Source: WHSW01 sp963842795 (lineage in GTDB: Bacteria > Actinomycetota > Thermoleophilia > Solirubrobacterales > 70-9). From it: 64,000 nucleotides of DNA. Positions 1 through 7,388 of the stretch are shown piece by piece (positions within the stretch are counted from its first letter, which is position 1; each line of letters opens with the position of its first letter). Position numbers and translations under genes: made by a program. The stretch spans positions 124,001 through 188,000 of the forward strand of contig CAWJHV010000015.1 of assembly GCA_963842795.1 (NCBI GenBank), written 5' to 3'. The notes beneath the pieces were generated by a model. That model did no database searches and was not told the origin of the DNA. It worked only from the letters and a program-made list of their open reading frames with translations.

Positions 1-1
1 C

Positions 2-1222
2 GACCGGCCCACCCCGAACTGGGGTGGCGACCTCGGCCAGATCGACTTCGACGACATCCACTACTTCGTCCGGGCCTCGGACAAGAACAGTCGCGACTGG
101 TCGGAGGTCCCCGACGACATCAAGAAGACCTTCGACCGGCTCGGGATCCCCGAGGCGGAGCGCAAGTTCCTCTCCGGGGTCGGAGCGCAGTACGAGTCCG
201 AGGTCGTCTACCACCAGGTCAACGAGAAGCTCGAGGCCCAGGGCGTGATCTTCACGGACATGGACACCGCGCTGCGCGAGCACGAGGACCTCGTTCGCGA
301 GTACTGGGCGACGGTGATCCCGCCGAACGACAACAAGCTCGCGGCGCTCAACTCCGCGGTCTGGTCGGGCGGCTCGTTCGTCTACGTGCCGGCCGGGGTG
401 AAGGTGGCGATGCCGCTGCAGGCCTACTTCCGGATCAACACCGAGAACATGGGCCAGTTCGAGCGCACGCTGATCATCGCCGAGGAGGGCGCGGAGGTCC
501 ATTACATCGAGGGCTGCACGGCGCCCGTCTATTCGAGCGACTCGCTGCACTCCGCGGTGGTCGAGATCGTCTGCAAGCCGAGCTCGCGGGTCCGGTACAC
601 GACCGTCCAGAACTGGTCGCAGAACGTCTTTAACCTGGTCACCAAGCGCGCGATCGCGCTCGAGGACGCGACCATGGAGTGGGTCGACTGCAACCTGGGA
701 TCGAAGCTGACGATGAAGTACCCGTCGATCTACCTGCTCGGCGAGCGCGCTCACGGAGAGCTGCTCTCGATCGCGTTCGCCGGCAAGGGCCAGCATCAGG
801 ACGCCGGCGGCAAGATCATCCACGCGGCGCCGAAGACGACCTCGTCGATCTTCTCGAAGTCGATCTCCAAGGACGGCGGCCGGGCGACCTATCGCGGCCT
901 GCTCGAGGTCGCCGAGGGCGCGACGGAGTCGAAGTCGAAGGTCGTCTGCGACGCGCTGCTGCTCGACGAGCGGTCGCGCTCGGACACCTATCCGACGATC
1001 CGCATCGACGAGTCCGACGCCAACGTCGGCCATGAGGCCTCGGTCTCGAAGGTCGGCGAGGACCAGCTCTACTACCTCCAGAGCCACGGGCTCGACGAGG
1101 AGGAAGCCTCGAAGATGATCGTCAACGGGTTCATCGAGCCGATCGCCAAGGAGCTTCCGATGGAGTACTCGGTCGAGATGAACCGGCTGATCGAGCTGCA
1201 GATGGAGGGCTCAATTGGCTAA
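2..1222 (+). CDS. sufB: SufB, Fe-S cluster assembly scaffold (5' partial)
   Basis: Subunit of the cytoplasmic SufBCD scaffold that assembles Fe-S clusters. The frame is open from base 2 (reads DRPTPNWGGDLGQ), so the N-terminus lies outside the window; 406 residues are visible of roughly 470 usual for the family. Family marks seen are GCTAP near visible residue 171, the repetitive beta-helix core, the QSHGLDEEEAS segment and the C-terminal ELQMEGSIG. The GTG at 245 is internal, since conserved sequence continues upstream of it. sufD follows after 38 bp on the same strand, so the two are co-transcribed. sufC and sufS are not in the window. Confidence 0.96.
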   Translation, partial: DRPTPNWGGDLGQIDFDDIHYFVRASDKNSRDWSEVPDDIKKTFDRLGIPEAERKFLSGVGAQYESEVVYHQVNEKLEAQGVIFTDMDTALREHEDLVREYWATVIPPNDNKLAALNSAVWSGGSFVYVPAGVKVAMPLQAYFRINTENMGQFERTLIIAEEGAEVHYIEGCTAPVYSSDSLHSAVVEIVCKPSSRVRYTTVQNWSQNVFNLVTKRAIALEDATMEWVDCNLGSKLTMKYPSIYLLGERAHGELLSIAFAGKGQHQDAGGKIIHAAPKTTSSIFSKSISKDGGRATYRGLLEVAEGATESKSKVVCDALLLDERSRSDTYPTIRIDESDANVGHEASVSKVGEDQLYYLQSHGLDEEEASKMIVNGFIEPIAKELPMEYSVEMNRLIELQMEGSIG

Positions 1223-1260
1223 GGCGCCTCAACAGCGGCGCGGCTCGGCTGACGCCTCAC

Positions 1261-2442
1261 ATGGCTGACGGTGCCGCAGCGGCGCCTCAGCTTCAAGAAC
1301 CGGACTGGCTGAGGGAGGCGCGAGATCGCGCCAAGGGCCTTGGCGCGGACTTCGACCTGCCGACGCAAAAGCAGAAGGGCTGGGAGTTCACCGACCTCTC
1401 CGAGCTCGAGCTCGACGGCTACAACGAGGCCGTGGCCACGGTCGACGGCCTCGAGGGCGGAGGCGACGGCGCGCTCGTCATGCCACTGGCCGCGGCGGCG
1501 GCCGAGCATCCGGAGCTGCTCCGCGACCTGCTCGGAACGATCGTCCCGGCGGCCGACGTGTTCACCGCCCGCAACGAGGCGCGCTGGCGCGACGGGCTGC
1601 TGGTCTACGTCCCCGACGGCACGCGCCTCGAGGAGCCGATCAAGCTCACCGTCGGCGGCGCCGCCGGCGACGAGATCGAGTGGCGAGCCCTGATCGTGCT
1701 CGGCGAGGGCGCCGAGGCCGAGGTGTGGGAGCGCTACACCTCCGAGGGCGAGGGGCTCTTCAACGGCGTCGTCGAGATGATCGTCGGCGACGGCTCGAAC
1801 CTCCGCTACGTCTGCGAGCAGGAGCTCTCCGACGAGGGCTGGGTCTTCGCCACCCAGCGCGCCGAGGTCGGCCGCGACGCCGGCCTCGAGTGGGTCGCGC
1901 TCGGCTTCGGCTCGGCGCGCGGCAAGGTGAGGATGGAGACCAAGCTCGCGGGGCGCGGCTCGAGCGCCAAGGTGACCGGCGCCTACGCCGGCGACGGTAG
2001 CCAACACCTCGACTACGACACCACCCAGGAGCACGCCGCCGAGGACACGACCTCCGACCTCGCCTTCCGCGGGGTGCTGGCCGAGCGCGCGACGGCGGTC
2101 TGGCGCGGGATGATCCGGGTCGACAAGGGCGCCCAGCGCACCGACGCCTTTCAGGAGAGCCGCAACCTGCTGCTCTCCACGGAGGCCCACGCGGACGCGA
2201 TCCCGGGCCTCGAGATCGAGGCCGACGACGTCCGCTGCACCCACGCGGCGGCGGTCGCCCAGGTCGATCCCGAGCAGCTCTACTACCTGACCTCTCACGG
2301 CCTCGCCGACCCGGAGGCCAAGCGGCTGGTGATCGAGGGCTTCCTCCAGGAGCTGGTCGAGCGCGCCCACGAAGGCCCGATCCGTGAGGTCCTGCGCGAC
2401 GAGCTCGAGCAGCGCCTCGAGCGCCTGCTCGCCACCACCTAA
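1261..2442 (+). CDS. sufD: SufD, Fe-S cluster assembly protein
   Basis: Partner of SufB in the SufBC2D scaffold. The 393-residue length is normal for SufD. The C-terminal half carries the CTHAAAVAQVDPEQLYYLTSHGL region that parallels SufB, with the conserved His of the SufB/SufD interface, and ends in a typical charged helix. The N-terminal half is the variable alpha-helical SufD part. No clear ribosome-binding site precedes ATG 1261, and the 38-bp gap after sufB suggests translation partly coupled to it. Identity is secure from domain layout and context; the exact start is less so. Confidence 0.93.
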   Translation: MADGAAAAPQLQEPDWLREARDRAKGLGADFDLPTQKQKGWEFTDLSELELDGYNEAVATVDGLEGGGDGALVMPLAAAAAEHPELLRDLLGTIVPAADVFTARNEARWRDGLLVYVPDGTRLEEPIKLTVGGAAGDEIEWRALIVLGEGAEAEVWERYTSEGEGLFNGVVEMIVGDGSNLRYVCEQELSDEGWVFATQRAEVGRDAGLEWVALGFGSARGKVRMETKLAGRGSSAKVTGAYAGDGSQHLDYDTTQEHAAEDTTSDLAFRGVLAERATAVWRGMIRVDKGAQRTDAFQESRNLLLSTEAHADAIPGLEIEADDVRCTHAAAVAQVDPEQLYYLTSHGLADPEAKRLVIEGFLQELVERAHEGPIREVLRDELEQRLERLLATT

Positions 2443-2459
2443 CTAGAGAAAGGCCGGCG

Positions 2460-2819
2460 ATGGCCGAGCGCGGGGGTCGCGCGTGGGGGGTCGCGATCAT
2501 CGCGGGGTTGGCGGTCGCCGCGACGCTGATCGTGCTCCCGCGACCCCTGCTCTTCGAACCTCAGGCGCGCGACGCCTGCGAGGCGGCCGGGGCGGATTAC
2601 GTCGGGCTGGCCTCCGAGGGCGGCCGCTACTCGGACCCGGTGCCCGACGGCGCCCGTTGCCTGGCGCCCGGCGACCCGTCGCCGATCGAGGTCGACGTGC
2701 GCTTCTTTGCCGGCGCCGCCGGGGCGGACGCGTTGCTCGCCTGGGCCTACCGCCTCGCCTGCCTGCTCGTGCCGCTCGGGCTGGCGCTGGCGATCGGGCG
2801 CCGCCTCTCGGGCGGCTAG
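2460..2819 (+). CDS. Small two-helix membrane protein of unknown function
   Basis: Protein of 119 residues that I do not recognise. It has an N-terminal membrane helix (about residues 9-27), a roughly 60-residue extracytoplasmic stretch with two cysteines (near residues 39 and 61) that could form a disulfide, and a second helix (about 90-112) ending in Arg-Arg. An AGAAAGG ribosome-binding site sits 8 bp before ATG 2460. It begins 17 bp after sufD, so it belongs to the same transcript, but nothing in it suggests a direct Fe-S role. Confidence 0.7.
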   Translation: MAERGGRAWGVAIIAGLAVAATLIVLPRPLLFEPQARDACEAAGADYVGLASEGGRYSDPVPDGARCLAPGDPSPIEVDVRFFAGAAGADALLAWAYRLACLLVPLGLALAIGRRLSGG

Positions 2820-2903
2820 ATGGATCAGTCATCCAGACGGAGACTCCAAGCGCGGGGAGCTGTCTCGGCGCCGGTTCCCCGCCGCCCGAACTGATCCGTT
2901 TTC

Positions 2904-2920
2904 CGTCCGGGGGCCGGACG
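2904..2920. terminator. Short GC-rich hairpin between convergent genes
   Basis: CGTCCGG and CCGGACG form a 7-bp perfect stem around GGG, in the gap between the convergent suf-side gene and the SirB1-like gene. There is no T-run, so termination is only inferred from position. Apart from this hairpin I see nothing in 2820-3042. Confidence 0.3.
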
Positions 2921-3042
2921 TAAACCGACGCGGTTCGCAATGAGGTGGCGGCGTACGAATCGAGCCACGCTCGCGCCACGTCGCGCCGGCGCCCCCGCCA
3001 GGCGATGTGCTCGACCAACCGCGCCTCGTTTGGGCGGTCGCC

Positions 3043-3672
3043 TCAGTTGAGCCGGGCGCGCAGCGCGGTGAGGCTGCGCTGCGCGCGGGCTCGAGCAGGG
3101 GCGCCGAGCGGCAGTGCCATCGCGAGCTCCAGCGCGTGGATCGAGGTCCGGATCTCACCGCGCTCGAGATACCGGGTGGCGAGCCCCTCGAGCATCATCG
3201 CGCCGACGACGTGCGGGCAGAGCCAGCGGATCGCGGGCGGCGGGCGGCGCATCCGCCCGCTCGGGTCGAAGACCACCGTGGGCGTGCTCGACGGGTCGGC
3301 GAGGATCGCGAGCCGCTCGACGCCGACCGTGACCAGCTCGAAGCCCAGGCGCCGGGCGACCGCCCCGTAGACGATCGCGAGCGCCAGCGGATGGCCACGA
3401 CGGCGCACCAGCACGCGGTCGAGCAGCAGGGCGTCCGGCCCCGAGCGCAGGTCGCACCCGAGGCCCCGGCGCACCGCAAGGGCCTCCACCAGGGCGAGGG
3501 CCCGATCGGCCGCCGGCCGGGCGGCGATCGGGTCGAGCCCGAGCGCCAGCCGGTCGAGGCGCTCGTGCGCGGCCGCGGGGTCGACCGGGGCGAACTCGGA
3601 CGCGATCGCCAGCGCCAGGTCCTCGGGCTGGGCGCCCGGGAGGCGGAGCACGTGATCGAACGGGCGCGCCAT
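3043..3672 (-). CDS. SirB1/transglutaminase-like family protein
   Basis: Protein of 209 residues resembling the SirB1 N-terminal (transglutaminase-like) family. Recognisable parts are the RRGHPLALAIVYGAVARRLG helix (about residues 90-110) and the C-terminal alpha-helical, TPR-like segment after EGLATRYLERGEI. The usual catalytic PGH segment after that helix is replaced by VERLAIL, so enzymatic activity is doubtful. ATG 3672 overlaps the efeB stop by one base (TGATG), which fixes the start and makes it the last gene of the efeO-efeB transcript. Its role beside iron uptake is unknown. Confidence 0.75.
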   Translation of the reverse strand: MARPFDHVLRLPGAQPEDLALAIASEFAPVDPAAAHERLDRLALGLDPIAARPAADRALALVEALAVRRGLGCDLRSGPDALLLDRVLVRRRGHPLALAIVYGAVARRLGFELVTVGVERLAILADPSSTPTVVFDPSGRMRRPPPAIRWLCPHVVGAMMLEGLATRYLERGEIRTSIHALELAMALPLGAPARARAQRSLTALRARLN

Positions 3673-4940
3673 CAGCCCAGCAGCGCCTCGCCCACGTAGG
3701 TGCCCTCCGCGGCCCCGGGCGGGACGGCGAACACGGCGCTCGAGGTGTGGAAGATGTACTCGTTGAGGACGTCGCCGGAGAGGTTGCGCTGGATGCGCTC
3801 GAACTGGTCCGGATCGCGCTGAAAGCAGATGAAGAACAGCCCGGCGTCGAGCTGGCCGGTGACCTCGTCGAAGCCGTCGGTGAACGAGTAGCCGCGCCGC
3901 AGGATCCGGGTGCCGAGCAGATCGCCGGAGGCCAGGCGGACGTGGGCGTCGCGATCGATCACCGGGCCCTCGGGCCCGCGCGCCTCGAAATCGGGCGGGT
4001 CGAACTCGCCGGTTCCGGTCAGCGGGGCCCCGGAGTACTTGGCGCGGCCGATCGTGCGCTCCTGCTCGGCCAAGGCCGTCCGGTCCCAGCTCTCGATGAC
4101 CATCCGGATCCGGCGGGCGACCATGTAGGTGCCGCCGCGCAACCAGGCCGGACCCTCGTCGCCGACCCAGACGAACTCGTCCAGGTCCTCGGTGTCCTCG
4201 GCCCGGATGTTGTTGGTCCCGTCCTTGAGCCCCATCAGGTTGCGCGGGGTGTCCTGCTCGCGGGTCGTGGTCGAGGTGCGCCCGAAGCCGAGCTGCGACC
4301 ATTTCATGACCACCGACCCGCGCCCGATCCGCGCCAGGTTGCGGACCGCGTGGAAGGCGGCCTGCGGGTCGTCCGAGCAGGCCTGGACGCACAGGTCGCC
4401 GCCGGAGATCGCCGGATCGATCGCCTCGGCGGGGAGCGGCCCGAACTGGCGGAGCGACGCCGGGCGCCGGCCGGCGAGACCGAAGCGGTCGACGCCCTCG
4501 CGCTCGAAGAGCCCCGGCCCGAAGCCGAAGGTGATCGTCAGCCGGCTCGGCAGGTGCCCGATCGCCTCGCCGGTGTCGTCCGGCGGCAGCAGCGGCTCCT
4601 CGTTGCGCGGCCCGGCGAGCTCACCGGCCGTCATCCGCGCCGCCGCCTCGGTCCACTCGCGCAGGAGCTCGACCAGCTCGAGGCGGGTGGCGGCGGTGAC
4701 GTCGAAGGCCGCAAAGTGGAGCCGGTCCTGCGCGGCGGTCACGATCCCGGCCTGGCGCTCGCCCCGGAACGGGACCGTGCCCGTGCCCTCCCCGGTCGAC
4801 GCCTCGGCCGTCTCGTGGCCGAGGACGAAGCCGCCGGCGCCGAGGCCGACCCCGGCGCCGGCGATTCCGGCGTTGCGGAGCAGACCGCGGCGGGTGAGGC
4901 CCCGCTGCGTCCGATCCGCAGGCTTCGGCCCCTCGGTCAC
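3672..4940 (-). CDS. efeB: EfeB, Tat-exported DyP-type haem peroxidase
   Basis: Dye-decolourising-type peroxidase of the Efe iron-uptake system, 422 residues, exported by Tat: the N-terminus carries LTRRGLLRNAG followed by a Gly/Ala-rich hydrophobic stretch. The DyP signature GLKDGTNN is present in the middle, and the C-terminal half has the haem-pocket region around EYIFHTSSAVFAVPPG. The GTG start at 4940 overlaps the efeO stop (GTGA), which selects it over longer antisense-derived extensions. In the Efe system EfeB is thought to act on ferrous iron or haem outside the membrane together with EfeO. No efeU permease gene is adjacent. Confidence 0.94.
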   Translation of the reverse strand: MTEGPKPADRTQRGLTRRGLLRNAGIAGAGVGLGAGGFVLGHETAEASTGEGTGTVPFRGERQAGIVTAAQDRLHFAAFDVTAATRLELVELLREWTEAAARMTAGELAGPRNEEPLLPPDDTGEAIGHLPSRLTITFGFGPGLFEREGVDRFGLAGRRPASLRQFGPLPAEAIDPAISGGDLCVQACSDDPQAAFHAVRNLARIGRGSVVMKWSQLGFGRTSTTTREQDTPRNLMGLKDGTNNIRAEDTEDLDEFVWVGDEGPAWLRGGTYMVARRIRMVIESWDRTALAEQERTIGRAKYSGAPLTGTGEFDPPDFEARGPEGPVIDRDAHVRLASGDLLGTRILRRGYSFTDGFDEVTGQLDAGLFFICFQRDPDQFERIQRNLSGDVLNEYIFHTSSAVFAVPPGAAEGTYVGEALLG

Positions 4941-5806
4941 CCGACCTCGGAGGGCACCTTCGACAGCGCTTCGGCGAGCACGTCCACCTGCTGGGCGAGC
5001 TCCTGGGTCTGCTTGGTGCTCAGGGTGTCGTAGAGGACGAAGCCGTCCCCGTCGCGGTACCGGTCGAGGAGCTCGTGCATGGCGTCGAACTGCTTCTCGA
5101 TCTCCTCGACAAGCGCGGGGTCGACCTGCTCGAGCGCCGGTTCGAGCGCCTCGAAACCGGCTTCGGCCCCCTCGACGTTGGCCTGGAAGTCCCAGAGGTC
5201 GGTGTGCGAGTAGCGCTCCTCCTCGCCGGTGATCTTCGACGAGGAGACCTCGGCCATCAGGTCGACCGAGCCCTGGGCGATCTCGACCGGGTCGAAATCG
5301 GCCTTGATCGCGATGTCGTCGAGGTTGGCGACGTCGTTGCGCAGGTCCTTGATCGTCTGGTCGAGCCCGTCGGTGGTCTCGTCGATCCAGAGGGCCTTCT
5401 CGATCCGGTGATAGCCGCCCCAGTCCTGAGGCGGGATGTCGCCCTCGCGGCCGTCGATGTCCGGGTCGAGGTCGCCGAAGGCGCCGGCGACCGGCTCGAT
5501 CCGCTCGAAGTGCACCCGGGCGTCCGGGTAGGCGGCCTTCGCCGCCTCTATGTCGCCTGCCTCCACCGGGCCCAGGAAGGCCTCGGTCGCGTCGACGAAA
5601 TCGGCGGTCTCCTGCTCGACGTAGGCGTCGTAGTCGGCGACCGCGCTGTCGAGCAGCGCCGGGTCGATCGACGCCGCGACGGTCGAGGTGCTCGGGGCGG
5701 CCTCGGTGGTCGACTCGTCGTCTTCGCCGCAACCGGCGATCGCGAGCGCGAGTGTCCCGAGCGCGCTCACGCCGAGTACGCGCCAGACCGGGGTGGGCTG
5801 ATTCAA
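4937..5806 (-). CDS. efeO: EfeO-type iron-binding lipoprotein (imelysin/M75 family)
   Basis: Extracytoplasmic component of the Efe iron-uptake system, 289 residues. The signal peptide ends in a lipobox (LAIAGC, Cys near residue 26), followed by an Asp/Glu/Thr-rich linker and an all-helical M75 domain with the GYHRIE (HxxE) metal motif near residue 130. The cupredoxin domain of long EfeO forms is absent. The start is TTG at 5806, chosen because a strong AGGAGG lies 10 bp upstream (5815-5820). First gene of the operon, followed by efeB with a 4-base overlap. IdeR-like boxes upstream predict repression by iron. Confidence 0.92.
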   Translation of the reverse strand: MNQPTPVWRVLGVSALGTLALAIAGCGEDDESTTEAAPSTSTVAASIDPALLDSAVADYDAYVEQETADFVDATEAFLGPVEAGDIEAAKAAYPDARVHFERIEPVAGAFGDLDPDIDGREGDIPPQDWGGYHRIEKALWIDETTDGLDQTIKDLRNDVANLDDIAIKADFDPVEIAQGSVDLMAEVSSSKITGEEERYSHTDLWDFQANVEGAEAGFEALEPALEQVDPALVEEIEKQFDAMHELLDRYRDGDGFVLYDTLSTKQTQELAQQVDVLAEALSKVPSEVG

Positions 5807-5850
5807 CTTTCTGTTCCCTCCTAGCTCGTGAGTCAGCCGGCCATCCCGAC

Positions 5851-5878
5851 TTAGGTATGCCTAATTAGGCTACCCTAA
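5851..5878. promoter_or_regulatory. Two abutting IdeR/DtxR-type iron boxes
   Basis: Two perfect TTAGG-N4-CCTAA palindromes lie end to end (5851-5864 and 5865-5878). The second, TTAGGCTACCCTAA, matches 13 of 14 bases of the 3' part of the known IdeR/DtxR consensus; the first matches 11 of 14. They lie 45-72 bp upstream of the efeO TTG start, where a repressor would block transcription. Regulation by an iron-loaded IdeR protein is inferred; the regulator gene is not in the window. Confidence 0.8.
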
Positions 5879-6008
5879 CCGCGGCGTTGGAGGGCCGCCG
5901 CCATCCGGTGGCCCTCCGCGCCCAACCCCGAGCGCACTCCGGGGGAGATTGCGTCCAATTCCGGCGGGTTTAGTGCGGTGGTCGTCCCGGGTATCCGAAG
6001 AGAAGGTC

Positions 6009-6353
6009 ATGGAAGACACGCCCGACATCGGCGAGCGGCTCGAGTTCTCGGCCAGCGTCGCCCCCGGCCCCGAGGCGGGGACGATCGTCACGATCTTCGG
6101 CGAGCTCGACGTCGCCTCGGCCCCGGAGATGACCGATTCGTTCCAGCAGGCGATCGACCGGCCCGGTCCGGTCGAGCTCGACATGCGCGGCTGCACCTTC
6201 GTCGACTCGACCGGGATCGCGAGCCTGCTGACCGCCGCACGGCGGCTGCACGAGCAGGGCAGGGTGCTGACGATCAAGGGCGCGCGGGAGCGGGTCCAGA
6301 GCATCCTCCAGCTCTCCGGCCTGCTCTCGCAGGGCTGGATCGCCCTGGACTAG
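6009..6353 (+). CDS. STAS-domain anti-sigma factor antagonist
   Basis: Single STAS-domain protein of 114 residues, of the SpoIIAA/RsbV type, which binds anti-sigma factor kinases in partner-switching cascades. The phosphorylation loop DSTGIASLL is intact (Ser near residue 65), preceded by the GELDVASAP strand. ATG 6009 is preceded by AGAAGG; an in-frame start at 5949 would extend into sequence without family similarity. No kinase or sigma factor gene is adjacent, so its partner is unknown. Confidence 0.88.
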   Translation: MEDTPDIGERLEFSASVAPGPEAGTIVTIFGELDVASAPEMTDSFQQAIDRPGPVELDMRGCTFVDSTGIASLLTAARRLHEQGRVLTIKGARERVQSILQLSGLLSQGWIALD

Positions 6354-6372
6354 AGAGCTTTACCACCGGGGC

Positions 6373-6405
6373 GCGGCGCCGGGCGTTGCAAACGCCCGGC
6401 GCCGC
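6373..6405. terminator. Strong bidirectional hairpin terminator
   Basis: A perfect 15-bp stem (GCGGCGCCGGGCGTT and its complement) closes a GCA loop, exactly between the convergent stops at 6353 and 6412. Position and strength indicate a shared terminator, without a T-run. Confidence 0.7.
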
Positions 6406-6411
6406 GTGAGC

Positions 6412-7107
6412 TCAGGCGGCCCGCGGCCTCCGCATGGCGAGCCCGCCGACCACGAGGCCGGCGGCGCCGACCACGAGGGCGAGAATCGCCAGCCAGGTGG
6501 GCGCGCCGGACGAGTCGTCTCCCGAGCCGTCCGTCGGGGGCGTCGCCGCCTCCTCCTCCGCCGCGGCGGCGTGACCGTGATCCTCCTCGGCCGCGGTCAG
6601 CGTCACCTGCGGTGCCGGCTCGTCCGAATCCGGCGCGCCGATCCACCGCACGACCTCACCGTTGTCGTAGGTCTGGATCGCCGGGAACGTGAGTGCATCT
6701 CCGGCGACGTACTGCTCCGGCAGGCCGACCGAGATCCCGAAGTCGCGGAACTGGCCGGGCTGGATCGCCGCTTCGGGGTCGGTCGCGGTCCATGTGATGG
6801 TCCTCACCTGCTCGTCGACCGGCCCGTCGTCGGTTTCGATCGGCTGGTCGAGCTTCTGGGTGGAGACCTGCGTCCTCCACCCGGCGACCGGCTCATAGGA
6901 CGCGGACACGAACCCGTCGGGCATCTGCACCTCGACCTTGTCCGTAGCCGCGTCGTCGCCCTCGTTCGGAACCCGCACGTCGAGGCGGGTGAAGCCGCCG
7001 GCCGGCGCCGTGTCGGGCTGCAGGGTGACATGGGCGGCCGCGGCCGCGGGGAGCGCCAGGATCGCCGCCGGCAGGGCGGCGAGCAGGGCGCGCTTACTCA
7101 GTCTCAT
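6412..7107 (-). CDS. YcnI-like (DUF1775) copper-associated membrane-anchored protein
   Basis: Secreted protein of 231 residues with a C-terminal anchor. A signal peptide (residues 1-22, ending AAAAA) releases an N-terminal His (AHVTLQP), as in the YcnI family, where this His helps bind copper. The DUF1775 beta-domain spans about residues 23-150 and includes the family-typical GWRTQV and PGQFRDFGISVGLP. A His/Glu-rich linker (EEDHGHAAAAEEE) precedes a transmembrane helix and an Arg-rich tail. ATG 7107 has AAGGAGA upstream; the longer reading lacks a signal. It closes the copper-type gene block next to the CopC-CopD fusion. Confidence 0.9.
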   Translation of the reverse strand: MRLSKRALLAALPAAILALPAAAAAHVTLQPDTAPAGGFTRLDVRVPNEGDDAATDKVEVQMPDGFVSASYEPVAGWRTQVSTQKLDQPIETDDGPVDEQVRTITWTATDPEAAIQPGQFRDFGISVGLPEQYVAGDALTFPAIQTYDNGEVVRWIGAPDSDEPAPQVTLTAAEEDHGHAAAAEEEAATPPTDGSGDDSSGAPTWLAILALVVGAAGLVVGGLAMRRPRAA

Positions 7108-7145
7108 CTCTTGTCTCCTTCTCGTTCGTCGATTGCGAATGGCGA

Positions 7146-7388
7146 TCAACGACGCGCGGGAGGAGCGCGGCCGGCGAGCCGGAAGGCCAGCAGGCAGCTG
7201 CAGAAACGGCTCGATCGCGGCCGGATCCTGGGCAAGGGAGGGGGCCCTGAGACCCGGGCGAGGAGCCGCGAGAGGCGGCGGCGCCGTCGCGCGCGACCAA
7301 GCCGCTCCTCGCCGGGGTAGCGGCCGCTCAGAAGCACCGCGAGCAATGCGACCGCCGGCAGGAGCGCGATCAGGAGCTGGAAGCTCAT
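7146..7388 (-). CDS. Small membrane protein with GRYPGE motif
   Basis: Protein of 80 residues: one N-terminal membrane helix (about residues 3-20), then SGRYPGEERL, then a very Arg/Pro-rich cytoplasmic tail ending LAGRAPPARR. The ATG at 7388 overlaps the CopC-CopD stop by four bases (ATGA), good evidence that it is translated. It is a distant paralogue of the 110-residue protein encoded at 9903-10235, which shares helix, GRxPGE motif, Arg-rich segment and Pro-Pro-Ala tail. Function unknown; position points to copper handling. Confidence 0.65.
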   Translation of the reverse strand: MSFQLLIALLPAVALLAVLLSGRYPGEERLGRARRRRRLSRLLARVSGPPPLPRIRPRSSRFCSCLLAFRLAGRAPPARR

